A DNA stretch of 61,782 bases from Dysgonamonadaceae bacterium (lineage in GTDB: Bacteria > Bacteroidota > Bacteroidia > Bacteroidales > Azobacteroidaceae). Shown here piece after piece: positions 1 to 9,620 of this stretch. The position numbers and the translations under genes were made by a program. The first letter of the stretch is position 1; every line of letters starts with the position of its first letter. The stretch lies in assembly GCA_031253625.1 (NCBI GenBank), contig JAIRVZ010000084.1:1-61782 (forward strand), given 5' to 3'. A model generated the notes under the pieces. It worked only from the letters and a program-made list of their open reading frames with translations. It did no database searches and was not told the origin of the DNA.

Positions 1-100
1 GGCGGCGTTTGCACCGCCGTCGCTTTCTTCCCTGCAATTGCTTTTTCATTATATGTCGTTGAAAACGACCGCTTTAAGCGACGGCGTTACAAACGCCGCC
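1..100. repeat. Imperfect 24-bp inverted repeat with nested hairpin
   Basis: Bases 1-24 (starting GGCGGCGTTTGC) are the reverse complement of bases 77-100 with two mismatches. The 52-base interior contains a second small hairpin (TCGTT at 56-60 against AACGA at 64-68). The arms are GC-rich against an AT-rich background. It looks like a REP-type palindromic repeat rather than a terminator, because no T-run follows. The window edge cuts off any further left context. Confidence 0.7.
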
Positions 101-170
101 GAACGACGGAGAAACATAGAATACAGCTACGCCCGTTAGGCGAAAGCATTTTTTAGTGCATACCTTATCT

Positions 171-2177
171 TCATTCTGTCATATTATTAACAAAAACTAA
201 TCTTAAAAACTTTCTAGAAACAATGAATTTATCAAAATCTAAGAATTGTCTAACGTTAAAGTAGCTGTATTCTTCATTTATCCAATTGTCTGAATCTAAT
301 TTTTCTCCTAACATCTCCAAACACCATTCTTGCTGCCCATATTTAACCCCACTTCTAATTATCTCTTGATACATGTCGCGATATTTTTTTTGCATATATT
401 CCTTTTTGAATGGAGCCTTCATCATACTGTCAACTCTGTCTTTATTGAAAATAATATAGCCTTTTTCCTGTAATGATTCAAGCATATTCATTGTTGGAAA
501 TATAAAGCCTTTTACTTTCGTAGAATTTGTTTTTTCAAAGTTTTCATCGCATAATCTTCCTGTTCTGTCATAAAATATTCCATATCCAAATTTTTTATTC
601 AATTCGTTGCAATAGTTTATTGCATCTATTTTAGAGAAGACCGTTGTGTTAAGACAATGTTCTAATATTGTCTTATTACCCAAAACTAATTTTACTTCTC
701 CAAAATTTACTACATTATTTGAGATATAATAATTATCTCGGTCATCAATAGGGATATGATTAAAGAGATAAAGAGAAGAATTACAGTTTTTTTCGTTAAT
801 GAATTTCTTAGTCATATCAAGGCTTGTTATATCTAAACTGAAACCAAAACATACATCTTCAAGCGCATATTCAGCTATAAAAAACTCATAAATAGACTTA
901 TGAGCAAATTTCCAATTTGTAGCAACATCTCTTGTTAATAAAGATTGTCCGGTAATTTCATATCCTTCTAAATTGATATTGTGCTTTTTACAAATACCTT
1001 GGGCTATATTTTTGTCTATTCCTTTTGAGTATTCGCCAGACTTATATATCTCAATAGCCACAAGTTTAGAAAATTTCAACAAATCTGATTTGAATTTTTC
1101 TCTAATATCTTTATTATGCTTTCGTTTATCTCCCTCTCTCTCAATCCATTTTTTTATAAGAGTTTCATATATATCAAATGTGCTCGTATAATTTTTATCT
1201 TCATCTACAAGCAAATTAATATATGACAACAGCATAGGTCTAACCATTAACTTTAAAGAATCGCCCCCTGTTATTTTTTTTGCTTTAAGCTTTTTCTTTA
1301 AATTCCAAAATTTAAAAACTCCGAATTTCTTATTCAAATACTTTTTTATATCTTTTTCGTCAAATGGCGATAAATAAAGTTTTGAAAGTTTATGAAAACC
1401 ATCTTTACCAAAACGACGAATATTTAATTCATAAGGACTTTCTTCTTGTGCGGGAAAGTATTGTGTTCTACTTGTTATTACTACATTTCTAAAATCTCTT
1501 GTTATTTCAAAAATTTCATCTAATAATTTTCTAAATCTTTCGTCATCGGTTAATCCGTCAGAATCTTTAGTTGGAAGCAATCCTTTGTACTCATCAAATG
1601 CGTCTAATAATAGAATTGTTTTTTTTGCCTTATTTTGATTTTTAGCAATATCTTTTATTGTCTGTATAATTCTATCATCTCCAAAAGGTAACATTTTCAT
1701 ATCATACTTAGACTTGAAAAAATTTGAAATTGAGTTATATTTCATATAAAGGTTGATTAGGAGCGTAGTTTTTCCCATTCCCGAATCAGCAAGAATTAAA
1801 TAGAACTTATCACTCTCTTTTTTGCCTCGAAAAACATTGTTAATAAAAAAAGGTATTAGTTTTTGCCTTGTTATAAATTTGTTTGCAGTTCCTGGTTCAT
1901 CTTCTTTGGTTGGCGATATATTTTGTCCATTCGTGGGAATGAAGTATTTTGTTGCACGTTTTACATCGTACTCGTTATAATAAGGAGCTAAATCACTTGA
2001 GGTCTTGCGAGTTTTACATCGACTATAAAATGATTTACCGAAATGTATAAGTAAAGAAATTATGATAAACGTAATGATTAAAGCAAAAATACCACTCCAT
2101 TCTTTACCAACACCTAGCCAAAGGAAGAATTTATCTATATAGGTGTATTTTGCTATTTCTACAATAATAGTTTCCAT
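171..2177 (-). CDS. Membrane-anchored NACHT-type STAND P-loop NTPase
   Basis: Protein of 668 residues that I read as a NACHT-family signal-transduction NTPase. A single hydrophobic helix at about residues 28-46 anchors it in the membrane. A Walker A motif (ADSGMGKTT, about 130-138), a Walker B with acidic tail (LLLDAFDE, about 189-196) and TSRTQYFP (about 235-242) follow. FAHKSIYEFF (about 424-433) matches the helical segment that closes many NACHT modules. Residues about 512-570 (IDAINYCNEL, FYDRTG, GFIFPT) resemble the core of FGE/SUMF1-like domains, a weak pattern from memory. Bacterial NACHT proteins often act in antiphage defence, which is an inference here. It is a single-gene unit, AT-rich, with no recognised partner. 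Confidence 0.8.
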   Translation of the reverse strand: METIIVEIAKYTYIDKFFLWLGVGKEWSGIFALIITFIIISLLIHFGKSFYSRCKTRKTSSDLAPYYNEYDVKRATKYFIPTNGQNISPTKEDEPGTANKFITRQKLIPFFINNVFRGKKESDKFYLILADSGMGKTTLLINLYMKYNSISNFFKSKYDMKMLPFGDDRIIQTIKDIAKNQNKAKKTILLLDAFDEYKGLLPTKDSDGLTDDERFRKLLDEIFEITRDFRNVVITSRTQYFPAQEESPYELNIRRFGKDGFHKLSKLYLSPFDEKDIKKYLNKKFGVFKFWNLKKKLKAKKITGGDSLKLMVRPMLLSYINLLVDEDKNYTSTFDIYETLIKKWIEREGDKRKHNKDIREKFKSDLLKFSKLVAIEIYKSGEYSKGIDKNIAQGICKKHNINLEGYEITGQSLLTRDVATNWKFAHKSIYEFFIAEYALEDVCFGFSLDITSLDMTKKFINEKNCNSSLYLFNHIPIDDRDNYYISNNVVNFGEVKLVLGNKTILEHCLNTTVFSKIDAINYCNELNKKFGYGIFYDRTGRLCDENFEKTNSTKVKGFIFPTMNMLESLQEKGYIIFNKDRVDSMMKAPFKKEYMQKKYRDMYQEIIRSGVKYGQQEWCLEMLGEKLDSDNWINEEYSYFNVRQFLDFDKFIVSRKFLRLVFVNNMTE

Positions 2178-2408
2178 TTTTTAATTAATCGTTTATTTAT
2201 TTTGAAAAGTACATTTTTTATTTTAAAGTTCGCTGTCTCAAGTTATCGAACTTTGATTTTTTTTTTACACTCTATCGCAAGTAGCTAAGAAACAAAGACT
2301 TGATAGCCTCACTACCTTCCACTTTCGCCTAAAAATGCAAATATACACAATAATTTGATTCCTGCTTTTTACTTTATCTTTTTATATATAAAATGCAACA
2401 AGTATATA

Positions 2409-3107
2409 TTATAAATAGAATCCTTCGGTTAATTTCCGAAAATCATCACTATAAACATGTCGTTCTTTCTCGATGTAAATTTCTGATATTTCAGGTTTTG
2501 TCTTTGTTTTGGAATATTCAAGCAATATGCGTTTCGGAGCGGCATCAGGTTTCGGGAGAACAACAGTTTTTCGGCAAAGAAACAATCCGCTGTTCTCTGC
2601 AAAAGATTGCATCTGATTTTCTGCATCATAAGGAAGAATCAAGGCGATTTTTCCTTTTTCGGTTAATAGCGTTGTGCTTTTTTTTAGCAGTATTTCGAAT
2701 GATAGCGCATGATTGTGTCGGGCAATATTGCGTTGCTTGTCGGGTGCGGGCAATGAATTGGTAAAATAAGGCGGATTAGATACAATCAAATCATATTTGT
2801 AATCTGCATTAAAATCGTTGAAATCAGATTGAATGACTTGGATTCGCTCTTTGAATATTGAATTTTCGACGTTATATTTTGCCTGTTTGCAAGCATTTTC
2901 ATCTATATCCAACGCATCAATCAGGGCGTTGGAACGTTGGGCTAACATCAAGGCTATCAATCCCGAACCGGTTCCAATATCCAATATTTTTGCGGCTTGA
3001 GAACAATCTGCCCAAGCACCGAGCAAAACGCCATCAGTACCCACTTTCATGGCGCACTGGTCGTGAAATACCGTGAATTGTTTAAACCGGAAATATGGAT
3101 TAGACAT
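2409..3107 (-). CDS. trmN6: tRNA1(Val) (adenine(37)-N6)-methyltransferase-like protein
   Basis: SAM-dependent class I methyltransferase of 232 residues, TrmN6/YfiC type, which methylates N6 of A37 in tRNA1(Val). The opening MSNPYFRFKQF with the CAMKVGTDGVLLGAW segment is characteristic. ILDIGTGSGLIALMLA is the SAM-binding glycine loop and SNPPYF is the catalytic NPPY motif. A start at 3107 is preferred over the in-frame ATG at 3131, because it gives the conserved N-terminus and leaves room for a promoter towards the divergent gene at 3179. Length agrees with the family. Confidence 0.9.
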   Translation of the reverse strand: MSNPYFRFKQFTVFHDQCAMKVGTDGVLLGAWADCSQAAKILDIGTGSGLIALMLAQRSNALIDALDIDENACKQAKYNVENSIFKERIQVIQSDFNDFNADYKYDLIVSNPPYFTNSLPAPDKQRNIARHNHALSFEILLKKSTTLLTEKGKIALILPYDAENQMQSFAENSGLFLCRKTVVLPKPDAAPKRILLEYSKTKTKPEISEIYIEKERHVYSDDFRKLTEGFYL

Positions 3108-3159
3108 CGTTTTTATCAATTTTGAGTTCAAAAATAGTCCAAATTCGATAAAATTTGAT

Positions 3160-3167
3160 TACTTTTG
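3160..3167 (+). promoter_or_regulatory. Candidate -7 box of the HTCS operon
   Basis: TACTTTTG fits the Bacteroidetes TAnnTTTG -7 consensus. It lies 11 bases before the chosen ATG at 3179, implying a very short leader. No clear TTTG -33 element is visible at the expected distance, so support is moderate. Confidence 0.45.
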
Positions 3168-3178
3168 AAGAACAATTT

Positions 3179-6100
3179 ATGAAGAAGTTTATACTCATAC
3201 TTTTTTGTTGTATTGTTTATTCGGCAAACGTTGCTTCCGAGAAATATGTATTTTCGAATCTTTCTCTGAAAAACGGCTTGTCGCAGTTGACTGTTTTGTG
3301 CATTCATCAAGACAAGCAAGGTTTTATGTGGTTTGGTACCCGAACCGGATTGAATCGGTTTAACGGATATACTTTCGACGTTTTTCTTAACCGGCCAAAC
3401 GATTCTACATCCATCAGTAACAATCACATTTTTTCGATAGCAGAAGATTCGGAAGGCAATCTTTGGATTGGCACCAACAACGGACTGAACCGTTTGGATG
3501 TATCTACCAACACGTTTAAACGCTACCAACACAATCCTCAAAACCAAAATTCCTTAACTCACAATATGATTGCCGCCTTATTGGTTGATTCTAAAGGAGA
3601 TTTATGGGTGGGAACAGAAAACGGTTTGAATTTATATCGTACACAAACAGACGATTTTGAAAGAATTAATCCCGACAACTTTTTTTCAAATAACACAATC
3701 AATTCTATTGCGGAAACTCACGATAATCGGTTGGTTTTAGGAACAATGTATCAAGGATTGGTTATTTTGGACACAAAAAACAATACGCACATTACTTTTC
3801 GGAATCAACCCAATAATCCGGGTTCTTTAAGTTCTGACCAAATACGTTCGGTTTTTGTCGACAGCAAGGATAATATTTGGATTGGTACGATTTCCTCCGG
3901 ATTGAATTTGCTGAAAAGTGCCGACAGTAAAAATTCACGGGCATCATTCATTAAATATACCCAAGCTGAAGGTTTGACAAACAATTATATCAGAGGAATC
4001 GACGAATCTCCCGAAGGAAATTTAGTTGTAGGAACTTTCAACGGCTTAAATATTATACATCCATTCGGTGGAATCGAAAAATACAACACCTACGGCTCCG
4101 AGCGTGGAAATCTCAGCCATTATTCCATTTTCCCGGTTTATTTCGACCGGAATCAAACCCTTTGGATAGGAACTTATGCCGGAGGAATCGACTACTCCAA
4201 TCCCTACGGACGCGCATTCAGATTCTACGACATCGAATCGGAACTGAAAACCATCGTAGGAATCATGGGGCCGATGGTCGAATCGAATACCGATTTATTT
4301 ATAGCCACCGAAGGAGGTGGATTGCTCCGTTTCAACAAGCAAAAGGAAACTTTCAAGCAATACAAACTCAATCGCAGTGCCGAACTTTCTTATTCCGAAA
4401 ACATTTTCAAATCTTTATATGTAGACAAGGGCAAAATTCTTTGTGGCACTACCATTGGAACGATTTATTCTTTCGACCCTCAAACCGAAAAGTTTTCATT
4501 GCTCTATGAATTGCCCGAAAAAACGCCGATTTATGTATTGCAAAGAGATTTAGCAGGCAACTTGATTATCGGAGGAGTAAATCGTGTCGGGTTGATTTCG
4601 ATAAGTCCTTCGGGAGTTAAACAGCAAACATTTCCGGTTCAAAACGGAGGGTCGTTTTCTTTTTCCGATGTGCGAAGCTTTTTAGAAACAAGTCCTGGTG
4701 TTTATCTGATAGGAACAAGGAGCGAGGGATTATTCGTGTATGACAAGAACAAGCAAATCAAAACACAGTATAAAAAAACCGGAGAATTACAAAACGACGA
4801 ACTGCCGGATAATTTTATCGACTGCATCGTGAAAGATTCGAAAGGCAGCATTTGGATTGGCACATTCGGAGGCGGATTATGCTCATTCGATGAAAAACAG
4901 GGAAAATTCAAGACTTTCAACACGCATTCAGGATTGCTTAACAACAATATCTGTTCTATCATTGAAAGTGAAAACGGGCACCTGTGGATTAGTTCAATCA
5001 CCGGTATTACCGATTTTAATCCCAAAAACTCCGAGTACAAAAATTACACCTACAGTCACGTTATCAATATCAACGAATTTTCGCCCGGTTCGGGAATAAT
5101 GACAGACAACGGTACTGTCTTTTTCGGAGGGAACAACGGCATTATCTTTTTCAATCCCAAACAGTTGAATATCAATCCTCATATTCCGCCCGTGGTATTG
5201 GAAAGACTTTTTATCGATAACGAAGAAATCATTCCCGAAAAGTCATCTCCGATATTAAAAAAGAACCTGAATTTTGAAAAGGAAATAGTTTTGAAACACA
5301 ATCAATCCAACGTTTCTATCGAATACAGTGCACTCAATTATATTTTCCCGAACAGAAATATGTATGCCTATAAGTTAGAGGGATTTGACCCCGATTGGAA
5401 TGAAGTCGGCAACCGGCGTATGGCCTACTACACCAATATTCCTCCGGGAAATTATACTTTCAAAGTTAAAGCGTCTAATAACGATGGCATTTGGAATGAA
5501 GACGGCACAAGTATCAAAATCACTATTCTACCACCGGTTTGGGAAACGTGGTGGGCATATACACTGTATTTCGTCTTTATCATATTTGTTTTATACCTGA
5601 TATTCCGCTATTTCAAAGAAAAAAACCGGCTGAACAACAACCTGCGCTTAAAACAAGTGGAAGTCAAAACGAAAGAAGAATTTCATCAGGCGCGCAACCG
5701 GCTATTCACAAACTTTTCGCATGAATTGCGCACGCCCTTGACGCTCATTTTAAGTCCTTTAGACGACATCGTAGAGCATGAAGAACTTAAATCCGACATC
5801 AAAGACAGGCTACTGACCATGCGTAATAATTCTCACCGATTGCTCAGATTGGTAAATAACCTGATGGATTTTCAGAAAAACGAGAGTGGAATGTTGGAAC
5901 TGAAAGTTTCCCCAAGTGATATGGTGAAATTTGTTCGCGAAATAACGTTGTCTTTTTCAGAACTGGCACTATCGCGAAACATCAACCTGTTGTTTTATCC
6001 TTCGGTAGAAAGTTTATACTGCCTGTTCGACAAAAATTTGATGGAAAAAGTTTTCTTCAACTTGCTATCAAATGCCATCAAAAATACTCTTGACAACGGA

Positions 6101-7243
6101 CGAGTTGAAGTACGGCTCAATACGAATTCCGACCAATCTCAACTGACAATTGAAATCGAAGATTCCGGTATCGGTATACCTGTTAACGATTTAGAAAAGA
6201 TTTTCGCTCCTTTTTATCAAGTTTCTCAAAGCAAGCACGCTCATTCGGGTACCGGTTTGGGATTGAGTTTGAGTAAATCCATTATCGGAATGCATCACGG
6301 AAAAATTTGGGCTGAAAGCAAAGGAGAAAACACCGGTTCCACATTTATTTTCACTATGCCGGTTGACGATAACTGTTTCAAACCCGAAGAAATAATACCT
6401 GGTTTTGAAGAAAACGAATTTCGTTATACAGTCGATACTTCTACGGATAAAAAAGAGGATGAAAAACCGGAACCTCGCACAGATTACACCTTGCTTGTGG
6501 TTGAAGACAATCCCGATGTACGTCGATATATCGTATCGAAACTGTCCGGAATATATAAAATTTTGGAGGTAACAAACGGAGAAGAAGGATTAACAAAAGC
6601 GTTCAATCATCTTCCCGATTTAATCATTACCGACTTAATGATGCCCAAAATGACCGGTGTTGAAATGTGTTTCAACCTGAAAAACGATATGCGCACCAGT
6701 CATATTCCTGTTATTATGATTACTGCCCGAACGATGCCGGCAGATATTCAGGAAGGTTACGAATCGGGAGCCGATGATTATATTGTGAAACCCTTTAATT
6801 CGTCGATACTGAAAACGCGCATTAGGAATATCCTGCAATCGCGAGAAAAACTGAAAGAGATTTACGGCAAACAGTTTTCCTTGGAAAAACTGGGAGTGAA
6901 AGCAACTTCTTTAGATGAAAAATTCATGCAGAAATTGTATGAAATTACCGAAAAAAACATCTCCAATCCGGAACTCGACCTGAATGAGTTTTATAAAGAA
7001 CTCGGTATGAGCCGTGCCAATTTCTATCGCAAAATAAAAGCGATTACCAACTTATCATTAAGCGAATTTTTACGGAATTTCAGGTTGGAAACAGCAGCTA
7101 AATTACTTAGCGAATCGGATTTGCCGGTTTCGGAAGTATATGTTGCAGTGGGATTTAACAGTCATGCTTATTTTTCCAATTGTTTTAAAGCGATGTATGG
7201 AGTTTCACCGACAGAATACAAACAAAAAAATAATATACCATGA
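3179..7243 (+). CDS. Hybrid two-component system sensor/regulator (HTCS)
   Basis: One-protein signalling system of 1354 residues. A signal peptide precedes a periplasmic double propeller of Reg_prop repeats (many copies of GNLWIGT/GLNRL-type motifs, to about 720), then a Y_Y_Y domain (about 727-790) and a membrane helix (about 791-812). The histidine kinase core has FSHELRTPL (phosphoacceptor His about 847), the N box FFNLLSNAIKN and DSGIGIP/GTGLGLSLS ATP-binding motifs. A receiver domain (VVEDNPDVRR, Asp in ITDLMMPKMTG about 1148, Lys in IVKPFN) and a C-terminal AraC-type HTH (about 1255-1350) complete it. Start 3179 gives a clean signal peptide. The stop overlaps the next gene by 4 bases, so it is probably cotranscribed with its likely targets, a glycoside hydrolase and an acyltransferase-like protein. 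The ligand is unknown, probably an oligosaccharide. Confidence 0.95.
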   Translation: MKKFILILFCCIVYSANVASEKYVFSNLSLKNGLSQLTVLCIHQDKQGFMWFGTRTGLNRFNGYTFDVFLNRPNDSTSISNNHIFSIAEDSEGNLWIGTNNGLNRLDVSTNTFKRYQHNPQNQNSLTHNMIAALLVDSKGDLWVGTENGLNLYRTQTDDFERINPDNFFSNNTINSIAETHDNRLVLGTMYQGLVILDTKNNTHITFRNQPNNPGSLSSDQIRSVFVDSKDNIWIGTISSGLNLLKSADSKNSRASFIKYTQAEGLTNNYIRGIDESPEGNLVVGTFNGLNIIHPFGGIEKYNTYGSERGNLSHYSIFPVYFDRNQTLWIGTYAGGIDYSNPYGRAFRFYDIESELKTIVGIMGPMVESNTDLFIATEGGGLLRFNKQKETFKQYKLNRSAELSYSENIFKSLYVDKGKILCGTTIGTIYSFDPQTEKFSLLYELPEKTPIYVLQRDLAGNLIIGGVNRVGLISISPSGVKQQTFPVQNGGSFSFSDVRSFLETSPGVYLIGTRSEGLFVYDKNKQIKTQYKKTGELQNDELPDNFIDCIVKDSKGSIWIGTFGGGLCSFDEKQGKFKTFNTHSGLLNNNICSIIESENGHLWISSITGITDFNPKNSEYKNYTYSHVININEFSPGSGIMTDNGTVFFGGNNGIIFFNPKQLNINPHIPPVVLERLFIDNEEIIPEKSSPILKKNLNFEKEIVLKHNQSNVSIEYSALNYIFPNRNMYAYKLEGFDPDWNEVGNRRMAYYTNIPPGNYTFKVKASNNDGIWNEDGTSIKITILPPVWETWWAYTLYFVFIIFVLYLIFRYFKEKNRLNNNLRLKQVEVKTKEEFHQARNRLFTNFSHELRTPLTLILSPLDDIVEHEELKSDIKDRLLTMRNNSHRLLRLVNNLMDFQKNESGMLELKVSPSDMVKFVREITLSFSELALSRNINLLFYPSVESLYCLFDKNLMEKVFFNLLSNAIKNTLDNGRVEVRLNTNSDQSQLTIEIEDSGIGIPVNDLEKIFAPFYQVSQSKHAHSGTGLGLSLSKSIIGMHHGKIWAESKGENTGSTFIFTMPVDDNCFKPEEIIPGFEENEFRYTVDTSTDKKEDEKPEPRTDYTLLVVEDNPDVRRYIVSKLSGIYKILEVTNGEEGLTKAFNHLPDLIITDLMMPKMTGVEMCFNLKNDMRTSHIPVIMITARTMPADIQEGYESGADDYIVKPFNSSILKTRIRNILQSREKLKEIYGKQFSLEKLGVKATSLDEKFMQKLYEITEKNISNPELDLNEFYKELGMSRANFYRKIKAITNLSLSEFLRNFRLETAAKLLSESDLPVSEVYVAVGFNSHAYFSNCFKAMYGVSPTEYKQKNNIP

Positions 7244-8364
7244 AACGTATTTTTTTATCCACTATCGTGTGCTGTTTGATACAATTCTTTTCGCACGCAC
7301 AAACGAATGTAAACAGAATAGATTCGCTATTACCCATACGCGGATTAGCCATCGCTGCTCCAACCGTCGATGGATTAGATTTATTCCTGAAATTTATTGA
7401 CGAAGAGCTGGCTCCGGCACATTTTAATTTGCTGATTTTGAGAGTGGACTGGAATTATGCTTATGAAAGTTTCCCAAAATTGAGCGACCCGAATCCGTTG
7501 AAGAAATCTGATGTAAAACGAATTGTTTCGTTATGTCAAAAACATGGCATCCGGCTTGTTCCGCAGATTAACTTGTTGGGACACCAATCTTGGGCAAAAA
7601 CGACACACGCTTTGTTGCGCGAATATCCCGAATTTGACGAAACGCCTCATGTGAAAACAGAAAACTACACCGGTTGGCCTAATCCTGACGGACTGTATTG
7701 CAAGAGTTATTGTCCGCTTCATCCCGATGTGCACAAAGTGGTTTTTCCATTAGTCGATGAATTGATGGATGCATTTGAGGCCGATTGGTTTCATGCCGGA
7801 ATGGACGAAGTTTTCTATATCGGAGATGATAAATGCCCTCGTTGTGCCGGACGCGACAAAGCCGAACTGTTCGCCGGTGAAGTAACCAAGATTCAAAATC
7901 ACTTGGCATCGCAAGGACGAAGATTAATGATTTGGGGTGACCGCTTGATAGACGGTCAGACTACTGGTATCGGAGCGTGGGAGGCCAGCATGAATAATAC
8001 CCACCGGGCAATCGACATGATTCCGAAAGACGTATTTATTTGCGATTGGCATTATGAACGTCCCGATCAAACGGCTGTCTTTTTTGCCATGAAAGGCTTT
8101 GATGTAGCCACTTGTCCTTGGCGAACACCCGAAATTGCCATTGCTCAAATGAACGATATGATTCGTTTCAGACAAAGTTCAACTCCGAAAATGGCGCAAC
8201 ATTTTCAAGGTATCATCGCAACAGTATGGTCGGGTGCCGAAAGTTTCCTGAAAAGCTATTACAATCCGGAAACGTATACACAAACCGTGTCGGATGCCGT
8301 CACATTAAAAGCCTTGATGGAGGCATTTAAGAATCTTTACCAACAACAGAATAATTTGCCATGA
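7240..8364 (+). CDS. GH20-type beta-N-acetylhexosaminidase-like protein
   Basis: Exported protein of 374 residues with a signal peptide ending near FSHAQ. The TIM-barrel region contains HAGMDEVFYIG, matching the GH20 H-x-G-x-D-E catalytic signature in which the Asp-Glu pair supports substrate-assisted cleavage of terminal N-acetylhexosamine. A cysteine cluster (DDKCPRC) follows. At 374 residues it is close to a bare catalytic barrel and lacks the N-terminal GH20b domain of classical hexosaminidases. It overlaps the HTCS gene upstream (ATGA at 7240) and the membrane protein gene downstream (ATGA at 8361), so the three genes look translationally coupled. Exact substrate is not determinable. Confidence 0.85.
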   Translation: MKRIFLSTIVCCLIQFFSHAQTNVNRIDSLLPIRGLAIAAPTVDGLDLFLKFIDEELAPAHFNLLILRVDWNYAYESFPKLSDPNPLKKSDVKRIVSLCQKHGIRLVPQINLLGHQSWAKTTHALLREYPEFDETPHVKTENYTGWPNPDGLYCKSYCPLHPDVHKVVFPLVDELMDAFEADWFHAGMDEVFYIGDDKCPRCAGRDKAELFAGEVTKIQNHLASQGRRLMIWGDRLIDGQTTGIGAWEASMNNTHRAIDMIPKDVFICDWHYERPDQTAVFFAMKGFDVATCPWRTPEIAIAQMNDMIRFRQSSTPKMAQHFQGIIATVWSGAESFLKSYYNPETYTQTVSDAVTLKALMEAFKNLYQQQNNLP

Positions 8365-9593
8365 ATGCACCTGCAACCGATTTTACCCAACGAAATATAG
8401 CCATTGACATACTACGGGCATTGACCATGTTATTAATGATATTTGTCAATGATTTTTGGACAATTACCGATGTTCCCGGATGGATGCAGCACGCGACAAG
8501 AAACCAAGATATGCTTGGCTTATCGGATATAGTTTTCCCCTGTTTCCTTTTTGTTGTAGGAATGTCGATTCCGTTTGCGCTCGAACGAAGATTCAGCAAA
8601 GGACTATCCGGAGTAAGTACGGTTGGGCATATCCTGACTCGTTCATTGGCATTGCTCCTGATGGGTGTGTTTATTGTAAATACAGAGGCAGGCGTGTCGC
8701 AAGAAATCGGTATTTCGAAAGCTGTTTACAGAATACTCATGGTAGTAGGATTTATGCTCGTTTGGAATACCTATCCTCGTTCGGAAAAATCTTTTGTAAA
8801 CCGGTTATATACACTGTTAAAGATTGCCGGAATTCTGCTTTTATGTTATTTAGCCATCATTTTTCGTGATGACAAAGGAGGCGTATTTCAGGCTCATTGG
8901 TGGGGAATATTGGGCTTAATCGGGTGGACTTACTTGGTTTGCGCATTTGTCTATCTGTTTACCCGCGACCGGCTGAAATATCTCATACTCGTTTGGTTGG
9001 TATTTATCACTCTGTGCATCCTTCTGAATGTAACTCGCGGAGGAACTCCGTTATTAAATCTTCCCTCCGGAAATTTTTTAGACGAATGTCTTGGCATATT
9101 GCATATCAACAACGGTGCTTTACCTGCTTTTACAATGGGAGGAATGATTCTTTCGCTCCTCAGCACAAAATACCAACATTTAAATAATCGTAAAAAAGCA
9201 ACAGCTGCTTTGATTATTTTTGTATCTTTGCTACTCGCCGGGTTTATCACGCATCAATTTTGGATAATTTCAAAGTTGCAGGGAACGCCTCCTTGGGTAT
9301 TCTATTGTTCGGCCATAGCTGTCGGAACTTATGCAATACTTTACTGGTTGGTCGAAAAAGGAAAAGCGCATTGGTTCAATATTATCAAGGTTTCCGGCAC
9401 AGCAACCCTGACGTGTTATCTCGTTCCATACGTTGTATGTAATATTCCATACCACTTGGCTCAAATGGGCGTTGAAGTACCGGAATGGATAACTACCGGC
9501 TCTGTCGGTTTATTAAATTCTGCGATTTACGCGTTTATGGTCATCGGCATTACTTACTTATTAGGACGCATACACATTAAATTAAAAATATAA
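8361..9593 (+). CDS. DUF5009/NagX-like membrane acyltransferase family protein
   Basis: Integral membrane protein of 410 residues with about ten to eleven predicted helices. The opening NIAIDILRALTMLLMIFVND, the segment SDIVFPCFLFVVGMSIPF and the following FALERR are typical of the DUF5009/DUF1624 group, related to NagX and heparan-alpha-glucosaminide N-acetyltransferase. Family members are linked to N-acetylglucosamine or amino-sugar metabolism, with an acyl transfer role suggested but not proven in bacteria. The start overlaps the GH20 gene by 4 bases, supporting joint action on amino-sugar material released in the periplasm. Confidence 0.85.
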   Translation: MNAPATDFTQRNIAIDILRALTMLLMIFVNDFWTITDVPGWMQHATRNQDMLGLSDIVFPCFLFVVGMSIPFALERRFSKGLSGVSTVGHILTRSLALLLMGVFIVNTEAGVSQEIGISKAVYRILMVVGFMLVWNTYPRSEKSFVNRLYTLLKIAGILLLCYLAIIFRDDKGGVFQAHWWGILGLIGWTYLVCAFVYLFTRDRLKYLILVWLVFITLCILLNVTRGGTPLLNLPSGNFLDECLGILHINNGALPAFTMGGMILSLLSTKYQHLNNRKKATAALIIFVSLLLAGFITHQFWIISKLQGTPPWVFYCSAIAVGTYAILYWLVEKGKAHWFNIIKVSGTATLTCYLVPYVVCNIPYHLAQMGVEVPEWITTGSVGLLNSAIYAFMVIGITYLLGRIHIKLKI

Positions 9594-9620
9594 TTATACA
9601 CAGATAATTAAGATAACAAA

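Noticed and set aside
2393-2764. 123-codon ORF on the + strand opposite the methyltransferase gene
   Set aside because: Shadow of trmN6, which has all family motifs in its own frame.
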